Shown here piece after piece: positions 21,147-31,369 of a stretch of DNA of 64,000 nucleotides (position 1 is the first letter of the stretch; the number at the start of each line of letters is the position of its first letter). The stretch comes from Antedon bifida. Taxonomy: Eukaryota; Echinodermata; Crinoidea; Comatulida; Antedonidae. The notes below the pieces were generated by a model. It had not been told where the DNA came from. It made no database searches and saw nothing but the letters and a program-made list of their open reading frames with translations. Both the position numbers and the translations under genes were made by a program. Location of the stretch: NCBI GenBank assembly GCA_963402885.1, contig OY727100.1, forward strand, positions 8,419,501 through 8,483,500, written 5' to 3'.

Positions 21147-24100
21147 CTCATTTGCCCAATCTTCTAAATCTGTTTTAATCTTTTCATCGATGTCTTTTAT
21201 TAATGCTTTCTTTACTTCTACAACTTTACCAATACTGTTGTACCATTCTGGTTGCAGACCTTTAAACATAAAATAGAAATTAACTCACAGGAAATGCTAC
21301 ATAAGGCCTGGTTTCCATAAATAACTGTTATGCAGTGCATATAGTATATTGACGCATTGCAAGATAGTCTTTGACACAGTCAGAGAGCATGTTGGTTTGT
21401 CGCAGACGAAATCCGCACTAGTACTTGACCATTTGGTTTAGAAAGAGGATTTTGTTTATCTGAATTACTTGAAACTTCTTACCTTTCAAACTAGCGATTC
21501 TTTTTCTAATTCTTGATTTTGACTTTGTAAACTTATACAATGCTTGCTTGGTTCTACAACAATATTAATTTCTATACTTAAAACATTTCTAAATCAGATT
21601 AAGTATTGTTAAATGACTTTAATATTCCCTTGTTGAACCCACAAATGTGAAAACGCCCACAAATGTGAAAACAACCACAAATGTGAAAACGCATCACCCA
21701 CAAATGTAATAAAACAGCGCCCACAAATGTGAAAACGACCATCGCCCACAAATGTAAAAAAAAAATCAAATCAAATTTAGTGCTAGACTCAAACAAGTTT
21801 GATCAAGTAAATACATTATATCATGTGTATTGAGTTGTTTCAATAATTGTGTGTTCACGATACGTCTGTTAGGGTCGTCATTAACGCGTTGGAATATTAC
21901 CATGTTCTATGTTTTTTGCATCGACTTGGAACTATACGTACATAATAGTAAGTCAACCAGTTAACAACTACACAACTACAAGCAACAATGATATAACATG
22001 GCCTTGATCTGGAAGAAAGTATCGTGCATGCGCGCAGCAAATATCGTCTTGAACTATACGTACATTAAACCACCAACGAGTTAACATGCAAATATCGCGC
22101 GCACGAGCAGTAAATTGTAATAATCCAACGCGTTAACGACGACCCTAACAGACGTATCGTGAACACACAATTATTGAAACAACTCAATACAATGTATATA
22201 CATTAACATTAACTCGATTAAAATTGTTTGGGTCTAGCACTAAATTTGATTTGGATTTTTTTTTACATTTGTGGGCGACAACATCTCTCTTTTTTTCACA
22301 TTTGTGGGCGCTGTTTTCACATTTGTGGGTGATGCGTTTTTACATTTGTGGTTGTTTTCAAATTTGTGGGTGATGCGTTTTCACGTTTGTGGTTGTTTTC
22401 ATATTTGTGGGTGATGTGTTTTCACATTTGTGGTTGTTTTCACATTTGTGGGTGATGTGTTTTCACATTTGTGGGTTCAACATCCCTTCTGATGAAAACC
22501 TGGATATTTAAAATGCTTAAAAAGTTTTAGTAGTTTGGTAGTTATATACAAAAACCACAATATCTACTAGTAATGTACTGTACTAGTAAAATAGGTATGT
22601 TTTTAATACATACTTGTCTGACATCTCTAATAGATCAGCTATAGCTTCTTTAGGATTGTCGTGGAACTTGTGTACAGCATCTTTCATAGCTTTCACTGTT
22701 TGGTAAATTTGCTGTACATCCCATGGAATTTCAACAAGCACATCTCCTATATAGTCCTACAAATATTCAATACATATAATTATTTAAATTGTGTTAATAA
22801 ATAATAAAATAAACATAGAAATACTAGACAAGCATGAGTGTTTAATTAGTCAAATATATCATCACTTGCACTGATGAAGGGCTAGTGTTGCCCGAAAGCT
22901 CTGCTAACTTTTCTGGCTGTTTACTTTATCGTTTTGATTTAGCTTTTCACTTTTTTTTTTGTATCTCCATTGAGATCCAGCCACTGATACCCACAGCATT
23001 GTCATTTTTTTCAGTAATCCAAAGGCAAATTACTGAAAAAAATGACAATGCTGTGGGTTGGCTGGATCTCAATGGAGATACAAAAAAAAAAGCGAAAAGC
23101 TAAATCAAACGATAAAGTAAACAGCCAGAAAAGTTAGCAGAGCTAAAATTTCCTGCTTTATAAGCAACCATTTCTGCTTTGTACCCCATAGCTTTTGGAG
23201 GCGTGCCTTTATAACTATGCCTTTTGTTTGTTAACATCTTTGATTGGCTGATTTGTTTTATTATGTAATTTTGTAACTTATATATGTTATCCTTTGTTAC
23301 AATTCTCTTCACCTGATGATGGGCTATGCCCGAAACATGTCGTAAAAATAAACTTATATTGAGGCAGTTTTAACTTATTTGATCTTGATTTTTTTATATA
23401 TATATATATACAGTATATATATAGTAAAGAATTGAACTACCTATTTAAAAAATATTTTTAATTTGGTATTTTACCTCAAGAAATTGTATAAGGTCCGCCT
23501 TAGTATCGGCAATAAGTTGATCTCCATTTCGTATAATGCAGATAGCAACTGAAATCTCATCAGGAACAGCGTTAAGATCTATAACTCAAAGTTCATCAAT
23601 AATATCAGCAACTGACATTTTCTGAAACAATGAAATTAGTACAGTAAGTCAGTAAGATCCTGATTGTTTTGATTTGAATATGGTTTTCAGCCTTACGGCA
23701 ATCATACAAATAATTAATGTTAATGAGTTGAATGGTGAGAATATTTCATGAGTTGAACAAATTGACTGCTCTATTTAACGAGGCGGAACCGAGTTAAATA
23801 GAGCAGTCAATTTTTAACTAATGAAATATTCTCCCCATTCAACGAATACAAAACTATTTGTTTTATAACACACCTACTTTTATTCAAGTTATCCATCGTA
23901 AATCATTGACGAATGCTAGGCCGGGAAGCTATGTTATTAAAAAAGGCAGTGCTCCAATTTTAGACGCGGAATAGAACAGTTATAGGCGGCGCGCACAACA
24001 AGTTGATTTCCGAACGCTTCAGTCAACGTCGCTTGGCAAAAATGTTCAAAATGTTTACAAAAATATTCCCTACTACTAGGGAATAGTCCACTAATTCAAT

Positions 24101-24614
24101 CAATAAGACACATTAGGCATACAGTATATAGTACTATTGACTTGGTTTTTATTCGGACACAGATTCAAATTTTATCACAAGGAGACTATATACTATATCT
24201 CAAGATAAAGTCAAGGGATATAGTATGGGCTGTATCAAGTCAATATTGATATACTGTACTATCTGCCTATCCTGATACTGTAAATATTATGTGACCAAGT
24301 TTACGTTGGGTAGCTGTGTGATATTGTGTGTGTTAGGTGAATTTGCCAATGTAATATTAATATTTGCTGAATAACCATAATATATAAATCAAAACCTAAA
24401 AATGTACAATACACTTACTAGTTTGACATTTTCTTACCGTTATATCGTCTAACAGGGTCTTGTAACAATCTACAAGCTCTAAAGCGGATTCATCAACTCC
24501 CATATTTAATGAGCTTATAACTTTATTTAGGGCATTTATTAGTTCTGGTAAAAACCATGATAGTAACTGATCCAGTCGTTTTATGGCGTTTGGTAAAGCA
24601 GTGACTCCGTAATC
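21147..24614 (-). CDS. LLTP-like gene, exons 18-22: helical middle region, second in-frame TGA
   Basis: Exons 24438-24614, 23475-23621, 22614-22756, 21483-21553 and 21147-21259 chain in phases 0, 0, 2, 1, 0. All are predicted to be mainly amphipathic helix: IKRLDQLLSWFLPELINALN in exon 18, VQQIYQTVKAMKDAVHKFH in exon 20, the strongly basic KSKSRIRKRIASLK in exon 21, and WYNSIGKVVEVKKALIKDID in exon 22. Exon 19 has TGA at 23586-23588 as its 12th codon, while the rest of the exon remains open and protein-like. I recognise no named domain here. Helical amphipathic stretches are common between the N-module and C-terminal domains of LLTPs. Confidence 0.65.
21628..22485. mobile_element. Foldback element with subterminal tandem repeats
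   Basis: The left end holds about six CCCACAAATGTGAAAACG-type units (21637-21760). The right end holds the reverse-complement units (TTTTCACATTTGTGGGTG, 22260-22475). Inside these, a long inverted repeat pairs about 21765-21900 with 22130-22250, including ACGATACGTCTGTTAGGGTC and its complement. A further inner repeat includes GAACTATACGTACAT. No ORF. The tandem-repeat termini plus long inverted arms match foldback-type DNA elements. Confidence 0.8.
22871..22897 (+). ncRNA. Hammerhead-ribozyme-like core, motif 1
   Basis: CTGATGA is followed by a hairpin GGGC-TAGTGTT-GCCC and then GAAA, the three-part core of hammerhead ribozymes. Flanking stems I and III are not clearly formed, so it may be inactive. 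Penelope-like retroelements are known to carry such minimal hammerheads, and a second motif lies 442 bp downstream in the same orientation. Confidence 0.5.
22898..23144. repeat. 247-bp near-perfect inverted repeat (about 118-bp arms)
   Basis: The left arm starts AGCTCTGCTAACTTTTCTGG. The right arm ends with its complement at 23144. The loop is about ten bases (CCAAAGGCAA). A handful of mismatches exist (for example GTGGGTTGGC versus GATACCCAC). A short piece of the same sequence recurs at 25055-25096 (ACCCACAGCATTGTCATT), so the unit is dispersed. Confidence 0.9.
23313..23345 (+). ncRNA. Hammerhead-ribozyme-like core, motif 2
   Basis: CTGATGA at 23313, hairpin GGGC-TAT-GCCC, GAAA at 23332, then CATGTC, which offers a one-base-pair stem III and a UC cleavage position, followed by GTAAAAATAAACTT. 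The arrangement closely resembles minimal Penelope-type hammerheads. Activity is inferred, not shown. Confidence 0.55.
23690..24065 (+). repeat. Dispersed repeat with internal 19-bp-stem hairpin (uninterrupted relative of the gypsy target)
   Basis: Contains ATTGACTGCTCTATTTAAC (from 23760) and its exact complement about 20 bases later, plus outer weaker inverted sequence around GAAATATTCTCC. The part AGACGCGGA ... GCGCACAACAAGTTG corresponds to the flanks of the Ty3/gypsy insertion joined without the element. Confidence 0.65.
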
Positions 24615-24797
24615 CTTAAACAGAAATATGATTAAAGTTAAAAAAGATTAAGTTTTTAGATTCTAAAAACTAATAAAAATATCTTAACCAAAACCAGTAT
24701 TAGCACAATAGTATACACTAGGCTTAGCCTGGCAATAGACTCAAGATTAAAACAATAGAGGCAATACAACAAGTGTTAAACCATTATTTATCTGTAC

Positions 24798-25885
24798 CCC
24801 AAGAAAGTGAAAAAGTGATTTGCTTGCCTCTAGTACATTCAAATTATACAATGATTCCAAATGGAGATGAGATTCTTGATATGCCACTGCAAAATTCTCG
24901 TTTGGTTCAAACATCTTGACTAAAAGCTTAAAATATCCAGTCAAAGATATATCGTTTACCCATTTGGTTTCTTGAGGATCTGGGGGTAAATAAAAACATG
25001 GCAATAATCTTTTTTTTTTCCACTAGATAAATTTATAAAATATAAAACAAAAACCCACAGCATTGTCATTATTTTCAGTAATTTGCCTTTGGATTATATT
25101 ATAGGAAATATTTAATGTATGATATTTTCATACTCCTCCAAATCAATTAAGTGTTACTTGTTCAGATCATATTGTATTAACATGTACTGTTCTCCTTTAT
25201 TGTCAAATTATTTTAAAAAGGATATAAACCAACATGTTATAATGATGCTTTCTTTACAAACAACTTACTGTTTTCCAGCTTACTATATGATTTTTGGCTA
25301 TATTACAAGTAAGTAATTTAAATCAGAATAATTTAATACATGAGACTATATCCATTGCACTGCTTACTGTCCCACCATAATTGCCACCAATATGTTCGTC
25401 CCCTTCTGTACCATCTGTTAAATGATTCACCTCTGGTATTGACAAATCAAATGCATTTCTAGCAGATCGTTTACCTCTGCTATGAACATACCCTGTCCGG
25501 TTAAGTGATTGACCGGGTTGCATTTTGACAAGACTGTCGCTAAAATCAGTCTCTGTCCTACAAAATTTGAATTTACTGAATATTCAATATAAACAATGCA
25601 AAATAATTTTGAAAAAAATCATTTCCTTGGCAGAAATGATGCTATAAATAATTTCATAATCAATCATTTGTATAGCATCATTTCTAACGATCTCAGCATG
25701 GCACTGATACACAAGAAAATAAAATTGTACAACTAAAAAATAAAAAGAAACCGGTCTAACTGATCATTTACTTACGATAGTATTAGGTTAGATGCCACAG
25801 GGTTCTTTTCACAAAGTTTCTTGTAGGTTCATTTAAAGTTTGGGTTTTCTTCCATTTTCCATGCCTTAACAAGTGCATCAGCAGC
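24798..25885 (-). CDS. LLTP-like gene, exons 15-17, with in-frame TGA and possible furin-type site
   Basis: Exon 15 (25776-25885) has TGA at 25829-25831 in its 19th codon, with open coding on both sides (MEENPNFK then TYKKLCEKNPVASNLIL). Exon 16 starts at 25557. Its frame stays open through SRGKRSARN (R-G-K-R at 25467-25478, a furin-like R-X-K-R pattern) to a strong donor at 25367. The phase wanted by exon 17 (24798-24979) is met instead by an earlier donor after 25475, which would remove the basic site. Exon 17 encodes helical sequence ending SLFHFLG. Which donor is real cannot be settled from sequence alone. Confidence 0.6.
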
Positions 25886-26359
25886 CTAAACAAACAAGGG
25901 TATTGCAATCTGAAGATATTACGATGCATTTTGAAAAATTGGCACCAACTAAATTCATTATAGAGTTCTACGGTGAAACTGTCACTACATCATATGTATA
26001 CTGTAACTGTTCAAATTTAGAAACAAATACACAAAACTCACATATGGTAGTCTCTGATTGAATTACAGTTTTGAACCAATAGAAATATGGGGAGAATGCA
26101 TTGAGCTCAAATCTGAGTATCATATCAATGCTGTACTGTGATGTCAGATCGTACAAGTATGGTAACATTTTAGTACTTCTTACTATTTAAAATTAAATTA
26201 AGAACTGTGGTATACAACAATGCACCAATAAAAGGTAACAGAAAGGTTATGTACTTTTTTTTCCCTTTTTTTTTTTATTTCATACGCATCCAACAACGAG
26301 TAACTCGCCAGTTACATGATGGATAAACTATTTTATAATTTATCATGCTTATAAACTAA

Positions 26360-26452
26360 CTAAGTCTCATTTGCGGCTTACGAGTGGAGTTGAACGAGGT
26401 CTGGATTGCGATTGGAAAGCAAGCATGTTAACCACCAAGCTACAGCTCCATT
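26360..26452 (-). repeat. tRNA-derived SINE head (A and B boxes)
   Basis: On the minus strand the segment reads GGAGCTGTAGCTTGGTGG (A-box-like) and later CTCGTTCAACTCC (B-box-like), with tRNA-like spacing and a T-rich stretch nearby at 26262-26280. The stems do not form a full cloverleaf, so it is a tRNA-derived repeat rather than a tRNA gene. Confidence 0.45.
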
Positions 26453-26572
26453 TCTTGACTTAAATTACAGTAAGTACCATAATATTTTAAAAGTTTGCGA
26501 AAGTACAGTTTGGAGCTTGATTATTAAATTGTAATACTGTCTATTGTTTTGCCATTAACAACTGAATCTCAC

Positions 26573-27977
26573 CTCTGGTGTATGGATATTCTCAAGTGCA
26601 TACAACCCCGACTCTTGGAAGTATTTAGGTGTTTCTGTTGAATTTGTAAAACTCAAGATGTAATCGGCTGATTTTGGATGAGCTGCGTTTCCTAAAGCTC
26701 CGAGTAAGACTACAACATCTCTTTCGTAACGCTGTAACTTGACATGTGAGATTGTTGATCTTCTTCGTCGATGATGCCATGGGTCTTTAGGTAAATAATT
26801 TAATTATATAAAATAATTTATTCATATAATGCCATTGTATAATATAATGTGGTATTCATTTATTCATTCTTTACTTCAGTAAATGATAATCCATATATTT
26901 TGAAGGGTATCAGAATAAAATTAAATAAATAAATGATTTTTATGATGATGGGTTTGACTCTTTTTTTAATACTATTGATTGGTCCAATTCTTGTTTGTAT
27001 TAAAGTTTCTTCAATATTCATGAAAAGAAGGCACACAATATTAAAAAACATGATTCAAAGGAAAGTCTCACATTAAACCTCATTCTCTTTCAGAATTAAA
27101 TATAGATTGCTTAACAATCCCCTATTTTCACTTTAAATGTGATTTTAGATCATTATCAAGAGACTAGGAGGAAAAAAAGATTTAAAAAAAAATTATTGTC
27201 AAATGAAATAAAAAGAATTATTGTTGACATTATGAATGTGATTTTACAACAATGAAGCTTGCGATCACAACATACAGAGCTCCAGTATGTGAGTGTATAT
27301 TACTAAATTTAAATTTAGAAATTTACCAAATATTCCAACTTTCTGATGTATTTTCTCAACTATTTCTTCAGCCTCATCATCTCGACCCTCTCCTTTAAGA
27401 ATTTTAGCAATTGCACCAATAATGAAGGTAGCCAATTCCCGTAATCGTATTTCCTCCGGAGAGTCTAAGATTGAAATTAATTGGTTTAATCAAATTTATC
27501 CTCTGCTAAAATTCATAAAAGTCTAGCACAAATAATATTTACAATATAATATTTGAAATATAACATTACAATATTTTGCACCGTATAAGTTTATTTAAAA
27601 AAAAAATAGATTGCACAATATTTTGCACTCCTCTTTAATGCTTTTTTTAACCCGATTAGATATGTTGTACTTAATGCTAAGATACAATACAATGCAAGTT
27701 GAAAGTTTATCTAAAAAAGATACACAATATAAATACCCCTATGTCACGTAGTATCATTAATAAATGTATTTGTCACGCAATTAGATTACGTTGTACTATG
27801 GTTAAGATAAGAAAATTGTCAGATAACAAACTTAACACAAATAACTTGGTTTTAATGCAGTCATTACTACTGTAGTCATTTTTAATGGTTTATATAAAAT
27901 ATTAGTATGAAAAACAATGACGTACCTCTGTATTTTGAATTTGTAATTGCTAACTCTTCAACTGCTCGAATCATTTT
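26573..27977 (-). CDS. LLTP-like gene, exons 12-14: alpha-helical superhelix with LGNAAHP motif
   Basis: Exons 27926-27977, 27327-27464 and 26573-26784. They encode MIRAVEELAITNSKYR, the helical EEIRLRELATFIIGAIAK, and then a basic patch WHHRRRS followed by YERDVVVLLGALGNAAHPKS. The LGNA(A/G)HP block is a hallmark of the vitellogenin-type superhelix and is the best single family signature in the gene. Exon 13 and 14 phases fit (1, 1, 0). Exon 12 reads openly only in a phase different from the one left by exon 11, so either a small exon is missed in the 3.4-kb intron between them or another frame lesion exists. Confidence 0.75.
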
Positions 27978-28004
27978 CTAAAATAAAAAAAAAAAAATAA
28001 CAAA

Positions 28005-31000
28005 TTATAACTAGAATTTAATTCGTCACTTTGACGAATATATATTTTTATAATTTTATTGACATTAATATTTTTTAAACATGCACGTATGTTAACATAC
28101 AATCAGAAAATGTTGATGTATGCCATCCTATTATACGTCTATACTATAGTGCTGTGCCTAATATATGCCATATACATTATGTACAGTATATACTGTATAT
28201 CTATATACAGTGTAGCATTGGTGAAATTACGGACACGTATCATGTTCTAATTTTTCGGCACTGATGACATTATCAAAATAAACTTGTGGATAACAATATC
28301 GAAAGATAATGAATTGAGCAATAAAATATAACAATTGGAAGAAAATTTGGCACGTAGAAGGGCGGTGCACGCTCTTTAAAAATTGTATAACTTTGACGAA
28401 AGATTTTATAATAATTCATATCTACATTTCACCAGCTCTCATAATAAGTTATAAACATCAAGGTCAACTTTAACTAGACATGGAACTCGTCACTTGAGGA
28501 CGAGTTTGGTTATCCGCCCGCAACAAAACGTATCTTGCGCATTCAAGTACTTTTCATTTATGACTTTTCCAAAAAGTATCCTATTCAAAATTAAAACTGC
28601 CCTTTCGGTGTAATAACCAAATAAATCCTTTTACTTAATTGTTTTCGCCTGATGGGATTCGAACCCGGTACCTCTGATACCAAAGGCGGTTGCACTACAC
28701 ATCGAGCCATATGAGCACCTGCTGAAGAAAATCCGAAGAAAGATTACTCGTTCAAGAAAGAAGAATAAGAAAAAACTAGAATTTAATTCGTCACTTTGAC
28801 GAATTATAGGTGATCATTTTTATCATTTTACTGAAATTAATTTTTTTTAAACATGCACGTACGTTAACATACGATCGGAAAATGTTGATGTATGCCATCC
28901 CATTATATGCTTATAGTGCTGAGTTGTGCCTATATGCCATATACAATATGTACAGTATATACTGTATATCTATATACAGTGTAGCATAGGTGAAATTACG
29001 GGACACACATGTTCTAATTTTTTGGCATGATGACGTTATCAAACTAAACTTTAAAATGACAATTTCGAAAGATAATTAATTGAGCAAAAAAATATAAGAT
29101 TTGGAAAAAAATTTGGCACGTAGAAGCGCTGTGCGCGCTCTTTGAATTGTGTATAACTTTGACGAAAAATATGAAAAAACTACTTTTTCACTTCAACTGG
29201 CCATATGTTAACATCACAACATCCGATAGGCTTAATTTTTATATGAATTAATATCTACATTTCATCAGCTTTCATAATAAATTATAATCATCAAGGTAAC
29301 CTTCAATTCTGAAGAGCTGTAAGATATTCAAATTTACTGCGAAGGTGAAATTACACGGCCTACGTTATTCAAGTTTTTACGCGTGATGACGTCATTAAAA
29401 TGAAGATAGTGTCAACTCATGATAAAGATAATTAATTAAGCAAGCACATACTGAAAGTTGTGCGAAATTCGAGCACACATAACCAAGATGCGCTGTTGAA
29501 TGTGATAATCTACACAAAAAGATAACAAATCCTAATTTTTAAATTCAAGTGGCCATTTGATGACGTCAAAACATTTTGTACGTAAAATGTGTACATGAAT
29601 TCATATCTACAACTCAATGGCTTCCAGAATAAGTTAAAAAAATCGGGGGTCATCTTGCATTCTGAAGAATTATTTTCATTTAAAAAAAGACCTATTTTTC
29701 ACCATTTTCAGAACTTTTGTAAAATTAATGTGCGCATTTTGTCATTATTAACGTGCTCGTATAGCGTTATTTTAAGTCGGAACTGACTCAAATTTGGTGA
29801 ATGTACTAAGGATGGTGAGTAGAATAAGATTTGTAAAAAAAATTCATATTTTTTACGCTTTTTAAGTATCGCGCGCGCAAAAACGCATTTTGCGCAGTAA
29901 TTTTTTGAAACACGCAAATGGCCTAATTCATGCTCTAAATTGATCAAAACTTAATTTTGAGCGTTTTAAATTTTTAACGCGCGATATCACGCGCATGAAC
30001 CTACGTGCGCGTGCGTTTTTATTTGCTAATATTTTTACCCTTGATCTGAAGTTTACGTGTAGTAAATTTCATTAATAAGTGATAATGAATTATGGAGATA
30101 TGATTGATAATGTGATTTCGCAAAATGGCGTATAAATGTCGTCACGGATGAGTGATCACGCTGGAAAGCTTATTAGGATTAAGTTATATTATTTGAAAGA
30201 TATTCTGAAATTTTTGTAATCATTGACATTAAACTTTTTGAGATAATTGTTACACAAAATAGTGTACAGAAACAATAAAAAGAAAAAAAAAAATAATAAA
30301 GATTTTATACAATAACAATAGGTGATCATTTTATTCTAAATGATCACCTAAAAAGAAGAAGAATATGATTTCGTACAATCACAAGGGGTTATCCAGCAAC
30401 TTCGTTGTGGATAACCAATTCAGAAGAGCTGTAAGTTATTCAAATATACCTTGTAGGTGAAATTACGTAACCACCGTTATTTAAATTTTAAGACGTGATA
30501 ACATCATCCAAATAAAAATATTGGAAACTCATAAGTAACATAATTGGTTGAGGTAAGTATATTTAAAATTTAAAGAAAATCGATCACAGATAAGCGAGTT
30601 GCGCTCTGTTGAATATGGTGGTCAATGACAAAAGGGGAAAAAACCCTATTTTAAAAATTCATGTGGCCAAATGATGACGTCATACCATTTTGTACGTCTA
30701 ATGTGTATATACATTTATATCTACAACTCATTGGCTACCATAATAAGTTAAAAAAATTGGGGGTCACCTTCCATTCTGAAGAGTTATATTCATTTTAAAA
30801 AGGCCTTATTTTTTACCATTTTTAGCACTTTTGTACAATTAATGTGCGCATTTTGTCATTTTTAACGTGCTCGTATAGCACTATTTTAAGTCGAAATGGA
30901 CTTAAATTTGGTGAATGTACCAAGGAAGATGAGTAGAATGCAATTTGTACAAAAAATTTGTATTTTTTACGCTTTCTATGTAAGCACGCGCAAAAACTAA

Positions 31001-31295
31001 TTCATGCTCTAAATTGATCAAAACGTAATTTTGAGCTTTTTAAATTTTTAACGTGCGATTTCACGCGCATGACCCTACGTGCGCGTGCGTTTTTATTTGC
31101 TAATATTTTTACACTTGACCTGAAGTTTACGTGTAGTGAATTTCATTAATATGTGATAATGAATTATGGAGATATGATTCATAATGTGATTTCACAAAAT
31201 GGCGTATAAATGACGTCATGGATGAGTGATCACGCTGAAAAGCTTATTAGGACTAAGTTGATCATTTTATTCTAAATGATCACCTAATTAAGGAG
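28005..31295. repeat. Block of diverged tandem and inverted repeat copies
   Basis: 28008-28330 and 28775-29170 are direct copies (both start ACTAGAATTTAATTCGTCAC). 29290-30350 and 30420-31290 are another direct pair (both contain TTTTGTCATTNTTAACGTGC-type sequence and end in AAATGATCACCTAA). Each pair ends with a hairpin: TCACTTTGACGAAT types at the start and AGGTGATCA...TGATCACCT at the end (30321-30350). A GGTTATCC...GGATAACC hairpin at 30387-30412 links it to the arrays at 52.6 and 54.8 kb. No coding region. This fills the intron between exons 11 and 12. Confidence 0.6.
28636..28712 (-). repeat. tRNA-like sequence (pseudo-tRNA or SINE head)
   Basis: The minus strand has ATGGCTCGATGTGTAGTGCA (A-box region) and GGTACCGGGTTCGAATCCCA (perfect B box GGTTCGAATCC) spaced as in a tRNA. 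The acceptor ends do not pair convincingly and only part of the T stem forms, so a working tRNA is unlikely. Confidence 0.5.
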
Positions 31296-31369
31296 AAAGT
31301 TGAAGGCCCATGCGAATTGAGTTGTTTATTTTCTTCTACTTTATTTCTATGTTTTATTATGTATAATAC

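Noticed and set aside
28636-28712. Functional tRNA gene
   Set aside because: B box is perfect, but acceptor and T stems do not form properly.
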